From Bursaphelenchus xylophilus (Eukaryota > Nematoda > Chromadorea > Rhabditida > Aphelenchoididae), in contig CAJFCV020000003.1 of NCBI GenBank assembly GCA_904066235.2, positions 12,214,001 through 12,278,000 of the forward strand: a stretch of 64,000 nucleotides of DNA, in the 5' to 3' direction. Positions 42,510 to 52,557 of this stretch are shown here, piece after piece (position 1 is the first letter of the stretch; each line of letters begins with the position of its first letter). The notes beneath the pieces are model-generated. The model was not told the origin of the DNA and did no database searches. It saw nothing but the letters and a program-made list of their open reading frames with translations. The position numbers and the translations under genes are program-made.

Positions 42510-44765
42510 CGTACGTTTTCGACCATGTGGAACATTTTTGTAATTGTCACCAAAAACTAAAAATTACATCTAAGCTATGTTACACATGAGATAACATACT
42601 ATTTCGGGTGTAAAATGGGCTACTGTAGCTTGTAGCACTTTTAGATACGCTTAAAAAAAACTTCAACCTTAACCCAATAAACAGTAGAAATTTTAAAAAA
42701 ATAAAATGCACAACTTTTGAGATACAGGGATTTCAATCTGTCATGTACAAGGTCATCAGAACCCCGAAAAAAGCTGGCATTCTTGGGATTTCAGGTTGTA
42801 GCACTTTTTGATAGCCTCTAATACATTATTAGCCTTGTAAACGATGATGGTGAAAATTTCAGGCGAAAAAATGCACAACTTTCGAGAAAATGACCAAAAT
42901 ACCTTATTTTAGGTCATCAGAACCCCGAAAAAAGCTGGCATTCTTGGGATTTCGGGTTGTAGCACTTTTTGATAGCCTCTAATACATTATTAGCCTTGTA
43001 AACGATGATGGTGAAAATTTCAGGCGAAAAAATGCACAACTTTCGAGAAAATGATCAAAAGACCTTATTTTAGGTCATCAGAACCCCGAAAAAAGCTGGC
43101 ATTCTTGGGATTTCAGGTTGTAGCACTTTTTGATAGCCTCTAATACATTATTAGCCTTGTAAACGATGATGGTGAAAATTTCAGGCGAAAAAAATGCACA
43201 ACTTTCGAGAAAATGACCAAAATACCTTATTTTAGGTCATCAGAACCCCGAAAAAAGCTGGCATTCTTGGGATTTCGGGTTGTAGCACTTTTTGATAGCC
43301 TCTAATACATTATTAGCCTTGTAAACGATGATGATGAAATTTCAGGCGAAAAAAATGCATAACTTTCGAGAAAATGACCAAAATACCTTATTTTAGGTCA
43401 TCAGAATGTTTCGTCCGGGCAATGAAACATCGACTTAACATTCGTTGACTTAACATTCGGATTCTCCCCGGGTCCAATGTCGAAGACGAAGAATAAAATT
43501 TTTTAGTCTATGTTTTGACAATATCATAAATTTTCGTCACTTTTTTCGGGTGACCTAAAATAAGGTCTTTTGGTCATTTTCTCGAAAGTTGTGCATTTTT
43601 TTCGCCTGAAATTTTCGCCATCATCGTTTGCAAGGCTAATAATGTATTAGAAGCTATCAAAAAGTGCTACAACCCGAAATCCCAAGAATGCCAGCTTTTT
43701 TCGGGGTTCTGATGACCTAAAATAAGGTATTTTGGTCATTTTCTCGAAAGTTGTGCATTTTTTCGCCTGAAATTTTCGCCATCATCGTTTGCAAGGCTAA
43801 TAATGTATTAGAAGCTATCAAAAAGTGCTACAACCCGAAATCCCAAGAATGCCAGCTTTTTTCGGGGTTCTGATGACCTAAAATAAGGTATTTTGGTCAT
43901 TTTCTCGAAAGTTGTGCATTTTTTTCGCCTGAAATTTTCGCCATCATCGTTTGCAAGGCTAATAATGTATTAGAAGCTATCAAAAAGTGCTACAACCCGA
44001 AATCCCAAGAATGCCAGCTTTTTTCGGGGTTCTGATGACCTAAAATAAGGTATTTTGGTCATTTTCTCGAAAGTTGTGCATTTTTTCGCCTGAAATTTTC
44101 ACCATCATCGTTTACAAGGCTAATAATGTATTAGAGGCTATCAAAAAGTGCTACAACCCGAAATCCCAAGAATGCCAGCTTTTTTCGGGGTTCTGATGAC
44201 CTAAAATAAGGTATTTTGGTCATTTTCTCGAAAGTTGTGCATTTTTTTCGCCTGAAATTTTCACCATCATCGTTTACAAGGCTAATAATGTATTAGAGGC
44301 TATCAAAAAGTGCTACAACCCGAAATCCCAAGAATGCCAGCTTTTTTCGGGGTTCTGATGACCTAAAATAAGGTATTTTGGTCATTTTCTCGAAAGTTGT
44401 GCATTTTTTTGCCTGAAATTTTCACCATCATCGTTTACAAGGCCAATAATGTATTAGAGGATATCAAAAAGTGCTACAACCCGAAATCCCAAGAATGCCA
44501 GCTTTTTTCGGGGTTCTGATGACCTTGTACATGACAGATTGAAATCCCTGTATCTCAAAAGTTGTGCATTTTATTTTTTTAAAATTTCTACTGTTTATTG
44601 GGTTAAGGTTGAAGTTTTTTTTAAGCGTATCTAAAAGTGCTACAAGCTACAGTAGCCCATTTTACACCCGAAATAGTATGTTACCTCATGTGTAACATAG
44701 CTTAGATGTAATTTTTAGTTTTTGGTGACAATTACAAAAATGTTCCACATGGTCGAAAACGTACG
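42510..44765. mobile_element. Giant foldback element with internal 161-bp tandem repeats
   Basis: The outer arms are inverted copies: CGTACGTTTTCGACCATGTG (42511) against its complement ending near 44763. Next inward are units of about 161 bp containing AAGCTGGCATTCTTGGGATT and TTGTAGCACTTTTTGATAGC. There are four on the left (starting 42752, 42913, 43074, 43236) and six inverted on the right (about 43560-44525). A unique centre lies at about 43400-43555. There is no obvious protein-coding gene. AAAACGCGTTTT occurs just outside both ends (about 42293 and 44793). It resembles FB-type elements with subrepeated termini. Confidence 0.9.
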
Positions 44766-44809
44766 ACTGACGATAAGCTCCAAAGTGTGGCAAAACGCGT
44801 TTTAACGTT

Positions 44810-45010
44810 TTGCACAGTGCAGTAATAAAACTTCAGATTTTCTGCACAGTGCAGAAGGAAAATAATTTTTTCGTTTATGCACAGTGCAAAAACCAAGCGA
44901 CAATTTTTATCTTGCACAGTGCAAAAATTATCTTGATGTTTCGCACAGTGCAGAAAGGAAGTAATTTGCAAAGTGCAAGAAAAATAACCGTCTCTATACC
45001 CAGTGCACTA
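44810..45010. repeat. GCACNGTGC array, continuing the one at 41895
   Basis: It has the same unit types as 42150-42290 (CAGTAATAAAACTT, CAGAAGGAAAATAATTTTTT, CGTTTATGCACAGTGC, AAGCGACAATTTTTATCTTG). The giant foldback therefore probably inserted into an existing array and split it. Confidence 0.85.
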
Positions 45011-45264
45011 CAAAAAAATTTTTTTTGCTACAAAAAAATAATCTCTGATTTTTTGCTTGTCTTCTTGCCCTTTCTTCTCCTTTTTTTTCGAATTAACAGC
45101 TCGCACTAAGAATCACGTTATATCCAGTCATTTGTCAATGGGCTAAAAGGCATTTTCCCTTGATTCAGGAGCTTACGGGTTATGAAATGAAAAAATAAAG
45201 AGTGAATTTGTAGTTTAACTGGTCTTTCTTGGGTATGAAATCATGACATTTTTGAGGGAAAAGA
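45011..45264. other. Unique intergenic island
   Basis: About 250 bp without array units. Contains GTCATTTGTCAATGGGCTAA and CCTTGATTCAGGAGCTTACG. No open frame or RNA gene recognised. Confidence 0.5.
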
Positions 45265-46040
45265 AGTTGCACTGTGCAATATAATTTTTCCGCACAGTGC
45301 AGTTCCAAAACATTTTTTGCACTGTGCAATTATCAAAACTGCTTTTTCTGCTCAGTGCAACCACAAAAAAATAAAAAAAAAAAAAAAAAAAAAAAATTTC
45401 GCACCGTGCAATTTAATAATTTTTTCCGCACTGTGCAGTCCAAATTTTTTTTGCAATTTTTTATTTTCTTTTTTCCGCACAGTGCAATTTTTATTTTATT
45501 TTTTTTTTTTGCACTGTGCAGTCGGAAAAAGTCATTTTTTTGCACTGTGCAGTCGGAAAAAGTCATTTTTTTGCACTGTGCAGTCGGAAAAAGTCATTTT
45601 TTTGCACTGTGCAGTCGGAAAAAGTCAATTTTTTGCACTGTGCAGTCTGAAAAAGTCATTTTTTTGCACTGTGCAGTCGGAAAAAGTCATTTTTTTGCAC
45701 TGTGCAGTCTGAAAAAGTCATTTTTTTGCACTGTGCAGTCGGAAAAAGTCATTTTTTTGCACTGTGCAGTCGGAAAAAGTCATTTTTTTGCACTGTGCAG
45801 TCGGAAAAAGTCAATTTTTTGCACTGTGCAGTCTGAAAAAGTCATTTTTTTGCACTGTGCAGTCGGAAAAAGTCATTTTTTTGCACTGTGCAGTCGGAAA
45901 AAGTCATTTTTTTGCACTGTGCAGTCTGAAAAGATCATTTTTTTGCACTGTGCAGTCTGAAAAGATCATTTTTTCGCATTGTGCAATTAAAAAAAAAAAA
46001 AAATTTTTTTTTTTTTTTTTTTTTTAAATTGCACAATGCA
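45265..46040. repeat. Second 32-bp GCACTGTGC satellite
   Basis: From about 45510 to 45985 there are fifteen monomers of TTTTTTTGCACTGTGCAGTC plus GGAAAAAGTCA. Minor variants (GTCTGAAAAAGTC and GTCAATTTTTTGC) recur in order 186 bp apart (45625 and 45811). The first part (45265-45500) is a looser array. The pattern matches the satellite at 31480-32090. Confidence 0.92.
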
Positions 46041-46255
46041 ATCATCACCCCTGGTCCATCCATAAAAAAGTCGTATTTCAAAAAGTCCTTCCATCTGAAT
46101 CATCATTACCCAAACGTAAACATTCCAAAGTTTTTTTTCGACCATTGTGGCCACCCAACTTGATTTAAAGCGCGATCTCCCTTGGAATTAATGGCCATCT
46201 CAATTTACGCTGAGCCGTTTTTTGTCATATGAGTGGCTTATAAAAGAGGATCAGA
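46041..46255. other. Unique island between arrays
   Basis: About 215 bp of balanced, non-repetitive sequence (GATTTAAAGCGCGATCTCCC, then AATTAATGGCCATCTC, then TATAAAAGAGG near 46239). It could be a remnant promoter or a small RNA gene. Nothing can be identified by eye. Confidence 0.45.
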
Positions 46256-46259
46256 GTTT

Positions 46260-46975
46260 TTGGGACTGCACTGTGCGATTTTTAATTTTAAATATTTTCT
46301 CGCACTGCACCAAAAAAAAATGCTCTTTTTTACTGAGCATTGAAGGAAAAATGGTCTCTTTTTTACTGTGAATAGATATTTTTGTCTTTTTTTTGTATTT
46401 GCACTGTGCAAAATTTGATTTCTTTACGATTGCACAGTGCGAAAACTCAATTATATTTTTCCGCACAGTGCAATAGAAAATTTATAAAATTTGCACTGTG
46501 CAAGAAAAAAATCAGTTTTTATGCACTACGCAAAAATTTTTGGCTTGTTCTGTAAGCTGCACAGTGCGAAAAAAACAACTTTTTGCGACTGCACAGTGCA
46601 GAAAAATAATATTTTTTCTCGACCGCACAGTGCGAAAAAATTGACTTTTTCCGACTGCACAGTGCAAAAAAAAAGTTGATTTTTTCCGATCGCACAGTGC
46701 AGAAAATTAACTTTTTGGGACTGCACAGTGCGTAAAAATAGATTCCAACCGGCTGCACAGTGCAATAAAATTTACTTTTCACGGCTGCACAGTGCGAAAA
46801 ATTGACTTTTCCCGGCTGCACTGTGCAAAAAAAAAACGATTTTTTCAAACTGCACAGTGCGAAAAAATTGACTTTACCGGAGTGCACAGTGCGGAAAAAT
46901 AATATTTTTTCTCGACCGCACAGTGCGAAAAAATTGACTTTTTCCGACTGCACAGTGCAAAAAAAGTTTGTGTTT
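46260..46975. repeat. GCACNGTGC array
   Basis: Palindromes with TTTTTCCGACTGCACAGTGC units. A block of about 300 bp (ATAATATTTTTTCTCGACCG) recurs near 46605 and 46900. Confidence 0.88.
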
Positions 46976-48174
46976 GAACCATTACAAGTGTCACAAATTT
47001 TTTAAAAATCATTTTTAAAATAATTTCGTCTATTTTTTTATTGTTTTTACTCTCTAATTTCACCACGCTTCTCGATTATTTCATCAATTCAAATTCCGAT
47101 CTGATGATTTTTCCTTCGCATTTTTTGCAATCCGTTCTTATCGCGTTACTTTTTATATTCCTCTTTGTGATTTGAGATTCCATTTGACTGACTCCAGGCC
47201 TGTTCGGATCTTGACCGGAACTGGGGATAATAAAAGATCCGATTTTTTATTGTAACAAAATTCAATTTCTTGGTCTCCGGCCCCGAAAGAAGCACGAAAA
47301 AGCAAAAAATGGCCGAAAGGAGACACTTTTAGTTTTCAGACATGGCCTATTTATCCAAGGGCTTTGTAAATCTGCGATTCATTTTGATTTGTGGAATTTA
47401 TTTTTACTTTTGGATTTTTAGTCGGGACCAAGTGTCGTATTTTACATTCAAATTGACAATTTTTGATTTTTCAAAAATTGTTTTTTTTTTTGCAAAACCT
47501 CTCTATAACGGACCTTTTATTTTGCCATGTTGCGAAAAGTTCAATAAAGTTTTTGCACGGTGCAAGAAAAAATTTCTAATAATGCACTGTGCAAAACAAA
47601 AATTTTTTCTATTGCACTGTGCAGTCAACAGAAACAGTTATGTCGCTAATGCACTGTGCAAAGGGAATCCTTCGATTGCGACCCCGCATCGATTGCGACC
47701 CAAAATGGGGTAAAGCGACCCCGGGATGAAAATTCTTTGATTCTCTTCGGGAAAAACTTGCTTTAGGGGTTTTCGAGGGTGCTGATTTCGAAAATGATGT
47801 ACATTTTTTCTGAACTTTACTAGTTTTCCTTAAGCAGTAGTGTTAAAAAAGTAATTTTTTGAAATTTTTCCAAAAATACTCGATTTAGGGGTTTTCAAGG
47901 GCGCTGATTTCGAATTTCGGGTTCATTTTTTTTTGAACTTTACTAGTTTTCCTTAAGTAGTACTGTTAAGTACTACTTTTTTTTAAATTGACGAATAAGA
48001 CCGGATTTAGGGGATTTCGAACGTGCTGGTTTCGAAAATCATGTATATTTTTTTCCATTGCACAGTGCAGTCAAAATTTCGCAACAGTATGTATGTTGGG
48101 CATCAAATGCTGGGCGTTTCCAAGGCACGACGATTCCAAACTATTTTCCCGACAACTCGACAATTAAAAAAAAT
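46976..48174. other. Upstream region of the collagen gene
   Basis: Mostly unique sequence at 46976-47540; a 123-codon open frame from 47342 runs into palindromes and is not convincing. Four palindromes lie at 47550-47660, then a G/C-rich phrase CATCGATTGCGACCC near 47685. A repeat of about 120 bp (GGGTTTTCGAGGGTGCTGAT, then TTTACTAGTTTTCCTTAAG) is present in about three copies at 47765-48040. Confidence 0.6.
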
Positions 48175-48183
48175 TTTTTTTAG
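48175..48183 (+). promoter_or_regulatory. Likely spliced-leader trans-splice acceptor
   Basis: TTTTTTTAG lies immediately before the ATG at 48184, and no upstream donor or exon is evident. In nematodes such an acceptor at the very start of the coding region is the usual mark of spliced-leader addition. Confidence 0.6.
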
Positions 48184-51100
48184 ATGAAAATTCTCTTCCT
48201 TCTTCTCCTCCCACTACTGGTAAATTCCCAAACCAGGTCGACATTCAAGGCTCGAGATCACAGCGTCAAATCCGTAGCCATTGACTACCACGGGGATTCT
48301 GTTGAGGTTGAAGAAGTCGCAAGACCGCAAAATGTAAGTGATAATTGCAATATTTTTTGATTTTCACAACTTTAGAGCACCCTAAATGGAACGCCCCGTC
48401 GATTTCCGGGATATCCATATCGAAAGCCTCAGGGGATAAAGGGAGAAAGAGGGGAGACCGGGCCGCCTGGAGCTCCAGGAAAAGTAAGCGACAACTTTTT
48501 TATGATTTTTATCTTTCAAATTGGTTTGTAGTAAATAAAAAAATTGATTGCACTGTGCAAAACGAATTTTCATTTTTTTCTATTGCACTGTGCAAAAATA
48601 AGAATTTGTTGACTGCACCGTGCAAAAACCAAAAAAACAAAAACTTTTTTTGACTGCACTGTGCACACATTTGTTTGATCCTTTTGAGCAGAAATTGCAA
48701 AAGAAAGCAGCCCCGACTTGTCGCGCGAGCAAAATTCGCGATAACACAGTCAAACGCCCTTGCGCCACGGCGATTTTTCAACTGCACAGTGCGGAAAACG
48801 GGCGACAGAAAGTTCTCTTTTTGCACTGTGCATAAGAAAATTTTCTTTTGCCAAGTGCACTGTGCGAAAAAATGAGGTTTAAAATTTGCACTGTGCGGAA
48901 AAATGAGGTTTAAAATTTGCACTGTGCGAAAAAATGAGGTTTAAAGTTTGCACTGTGCGAAAAAATGAGGTTTAAAATTTGCACTGTGCGTTTTTCTAGC
49001 AACATTTTTTTCAGTGCGGATGCAACGCGAAAGAACTCGAGGAAAAAATCGACCAGGCCGTTCGACAGAGGGTTGAAGAGACCTTGAGGAGCACAGAAAA
49101 TGCCCCGGGCAGTAATGTGAGTTGTAAAATACGAGAAAAAAAACCAATTTGGCTATTATAAATTTAAAAAAATTTTTATTTCAGAGCAAAGTCTTCCCGC
49201 GAGAAGACGAATTGCTGAAGAGCACAGTGCATGAAGGACTTTTGGCATTCGCTTTGGACACGCAACGGCTCTTTATTCGCACAAAAAATGGCTTTTCTTT
49301 GGTCAGAGTGAGTTTTTTTTTGTAAAATACGAAACCGGCTGTATTGTTTTATTAACTTTTCATCTATTTTCTTCAATATTAGGCCAGAATTTACTCAATA
49401 AGCGGTTTTTTGAGAACTAATGAGCCAAAAATTATATTACCCATGACAAAAAAATTGAAAAAAAATTGTGAAAAACAGGTGGACCAAGGTCGTAGATTAC
49501 TCCTAAAGCCTTTTATTAGTAATATTGAGACCGATTTTAGTTAGTTTATCCCTTTTTACGCCAAAAAATGACCAAAAATTATGTTATCCATGACAAAAAA
49601 AATTCGAAATTTTGAGAAATAAGCCTTTTAAATCCTCAGTTGTTCATCTCAGAGTATAAATAATAGTCAACCATAATTTTAGGACAACTGTTTGGCTTCA
49701 AAAAAGTCAAAAATTATATTATCCAGGGCAAAAAAATTTAAAAATTGAGAAAAAAACCGATGGATCAAGCTTGCAGATTACTCCTAAAGACTTTTATTAG
49801 TAATATTGAGACCGATTTTGCTTGATTTACCCCTTTTTAGGTGAAAAAATAACCAAAAATTATATTATCCATGACAAAAAAAATCAAAAATTCCCCTAAA
49901 ATCCCACAATTTCCAGCTCGATGAGACTATTCTGGACCCCTTACCGCATCCACCTCCTCCTAAACGTCCTCCCCGCCCTTGTCGTCCGCATTTTTCGACC
50001 GAACCCTCCACTGGGGGCCTCTCTTACCAGACCTGTCGCTCTCAAGAACCCCAAATTTCCACGGATTTAATCGACGAAGAGCAATATCGGATATTCAATC
50101 TGCGTCCCCGTGCGCCGCTGATTCATGATGGGCTCGGTGGGACCGTGAAATTGGTGCCGCTGAATCGACCAATCAGCGGGCTTGCCGGGGGAGTCGAAAA
50201 TTTGGATGCACAGTGCAAAAAAGAGGCGAGAGAAAGTGGAATTAGTGGCGAGTTTAGTGCATTGGTCAGTGCGAAAGGACGGGTAAGTTGATTTTTTGAA
50301 ATCTTTCATTTTGAAAAAAAAGTTTTTTTTGAAAAAAAATTTGAAAAAATTTCAAAATTTAATCAAAAAATACCCTAAAATCAACTCAAAACAATAAATT
50401 TTCCTATTTTAGAACCCTAAAGCGCTAATTTCATCTGGCCAAAGTTCCTGGCCAGTCGTAAATATCTTCGGCGCTCGACTTTTTGACTCTTGGGAGCGAG
50501 TTTTTGGCGATGTTAGTCTTCAAGCCGCCTCGTTGTACACCTTCGACAAAAGAAATGTCCTCCACAATGGCGCTTGGTAAGTCAGTTTGTAATTTGGAGC
50601 AAAATAAAAATCTTTTTTGCACTGTGCGGTCAAAAAATTCGGAACCGCACAGTGCAATCAGAAATCGCACCGTGCAGTCTCATCACAGTGCAGTCAAAAA
50701 ATTTGCAAACTGCACAGTGCAGAAAATCCATCGCACCGTGCAGTCTGCAGTGCGACCGAAAAAAAGATAAATAAACCGCACTGTGCAAATGAAAAATGGA
50801 ACCAAGTTGCACAGTGCGCTCGCGAAATTTTCTTTTCGGAACCGGTTGCACTGTGCGGCGGTCAAATTGCACAGTGCAAAGAATCCGTCGCACCGTGCAG
50901 TCGACAGTTTGCTCTGTGCAATTGAAAATTTGGATGAGATTGCACAGTGCAGGGGCAAAATTTTCTTTTCAAAACCCACTGCACTGTGCTGAAAATCCAT
51001 TGCACCGTGCAGTCTACAGTTTTCACCGTGCGATCAAAAATAAATAAACCGCACTGTGCGATCGGAAGTTTGGATGGGGTTGCACAGTGCGGTCGCGAAA

Positions 51101-52135
51101 TTTTTGTTTCCGAACTGGTTGCACTGTGCAGCGAGCAAATTGCACAGTGAGTTTGCACTGTGCGACCGAAAATACATATAAAAATGGAAACCGCACTGTG
51201 CGAATGAAAAAATTGAGATTGCACAGTGCGGGGGTAAAATTGTCTTTTCAGAAAAGATTGCACTGTGCGGCGTTCAAACTGCACAGTGCGAAAAAAAGAC
51301 TCGCACAGTGCAACAAATTGCGATCTCAAGTAAGAACCAGATTGCACTGTGCGGCCGTCAAAAATTGCACAGTGCAGCAAATGGCGATCTCAAATATCGG
51401 TCTGTCGGGAAAAAAACGGCGGATCGTCGCGCCTCCGAATCGCCCATCATCGCTTTGCGACTGCAAGCCGCGGCTTGGGATTTGGTGCGCGACAGCGGCG
51501 AGGCGAGACATTTTGATGCGACGATCCGCCGTTATTTTTCCGACAGACTGATAAGAATCAGATTGCACAGTGCAGTCAAAATTTTACTTTCAAAACCCAC
51601 TGCACTGTGCGGGGGCCAATGCGATATCTGAAAGTTTGCTGAAAGTTAGCTGAAAATGGTAGGGCGCAGCTCGGAAAACTTGCACGGGCGCAACTCGCGT
51701 CTTGGGCGCAGCTCGAAAACAAGCTGAAACCTAGCTCCGGCGAACTGCGAAAGCCGAGCTGCGCCCGAGATGCGAGCTGCGCCCATGCTAGTTTTCCGAG
51801 CTGCGCCCTACCATTTTCAGCAAACTTTCAGATAGCGCATTGGCCCCGGCGATCAAATTGCACAGTGCAAAAAAGCGCGCACAGTGCAGCAAATTGCGAT
51901 CTCAAATTAACTTCAAACGACAAAAAAAATTATTTTCAGGTCCGACGGCTGGCTTTGGCATGGAATTCCGCCAGCCGAAAGCGAATCCGACCTCCAGAAT
52001 TGTTTGGATTGGCGTTCCGGGGATTCCGCTCATTTCGCCTGGGCTTCTCCTCTATCCGCACATCGTCCACTGTTCAGCCATGCACAGAAAGGCTCGTGCT
52101 CCATCAAAATGGTGGTTTTATGCGTTGGAACGTGA
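48184..52135 (+). CDS. cle-1: Short multiplexin (collagen XV/XVIII-like) with trimerisation and endostatin domains
   Basis: Seven exons: 48184-48333, 48376-48483, 49015-49116, 49185-49307, 49917-50282, 50413-50576, 51940-52135, giving 402 residues. There is a signal peptide (MKILFLLLLPLLVNS), then only about five Gly-X-Y triplets (GIKGERGETGPPGAPGK, residues 70-86) and a short coiled stretch with CGC. A trimerisation domain follows (about 121-162; RLFIRTKNGFSLVRL resembles ELYVRVRNGFRKVLL of collagen XV/XVIII), then a Pro-rich hinge and an endostatin domain (about 238-402) with its four Cys (DAQC, LQNC, GSC, VLC). Family members are basement-membrane proteins, and C. elegans has one, CLE-1. 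The triple helix here is nearly absent, so this is either a short isoform, a paralogue, or a locus with unrecognised collagen exons. Exons 4 and 5 each contain one GCACAGTGC. Confidence 0.9.
48545..49000. repeat. GCACNGTGC array in collagen intron 2
   Basis: About a dozen palindromes, ending in four direct copies of a unit of about 32 bp, AAAAATGAGGTTTAAAATTT plus GCACTGTGCG (48865-48990). Confidence 0.88.
49380..49916. repeat. Tandem repeat of about 140 bp in collagen intron 4
   Basis: Four copies marked by AAAATTATATTA(T/C)CCATGAC at about 49427, 49575, 49710 and 49856, each followed by ACTCCTAAAGCCTTTTATTA or a relative. Confidence 0.82.
50610..51385. repeat. Tight GCACNGTGC array in collagen intron 6
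   Basis: It is less A/T-rich than other arrays, with palindromes every 15-30 bp. A unit of about 185 bp recurs: GTTGCACTGTGCGGCGGTCA, AATTGCACAGTGCAAAGAAT, CCGTCGCACCGTGCAGTC (near 50845, 51000 and 51120). Confidence 0.9.
51396..51553. mobile_element. MITE-like element C
   Basis: About 158 bp with inverted ends of about 35 bp: TCGGTCTGTCGGGAAAAAAA, CGGCGGATCGTCGCG and the complement ending near 51553. It is G/C-rich compared with its surroundings. No palindromes of the GCAC type inside. Confidence 0.87.
51612..51847. mobile_element. MITE-like element D
   Basis: About 236 bp. Inverted arms begin GGGGCCAATGCGATATCTGA and end TCAGATAGCGCATTGGCCCC. They contain repeated GGGCGCAGCTCGGAAAAC and complements, including several internal CGAGCTGCGCCC copies. 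Confidence 0.88.
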
Positions 52136-52557
52136 TTTTAGTCATCAAAATTGCAAAAAATCCCAATTTTTTGGCATTTTTTACAAATTTCTTTTACTTT
52201 TTTCAAATTAATTGAGTCAAATGTTATTGTAACGGTGCTAGATATTCTTTATACCCTTTAATCTTCCAAACTGTACAGGAATTCGATGAAAAATAAAGAA
52301 AAATTATATTACACTAGACATCTGATGACAAATTTTGTCAAATTTTCTGTTCAAAAACGACAAAAATAGTTGAAAAAAGCAGGTAAATGTAATTTAAATG
52401 TATATATGACCATATTAGTCTAGATTCTACATCAATTTCCATCAAAAATAATAAAAATTTTAGCGATTTTAATCCAAATAGATACAAACAACCAACAATA
52501 TAAGCGAAACTGGGTGGGTTCAAGTGTAACAATCGCAGTGAACATGATGATGATGGG
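52136..52557. other. Intergenic space between convergent collagen and INPP4 genes
   Basis: AATAAA at about 52292-52297 (plus) could end the collagen transcript. AT-rich otherwise. An ATATTACACTAGACATCTGA phrase is shared with HTT introns near 14290 and 26010. Confidence 0.5.

Noticed and set aside
47342..47713. 123-codon open frame as an upstream gene or exon of the collagen gene
   Set aside because: Its second half consists of palindrome units, it has no recognisable domain and no matching donor into the ATG exon, which already has a signal peptide.
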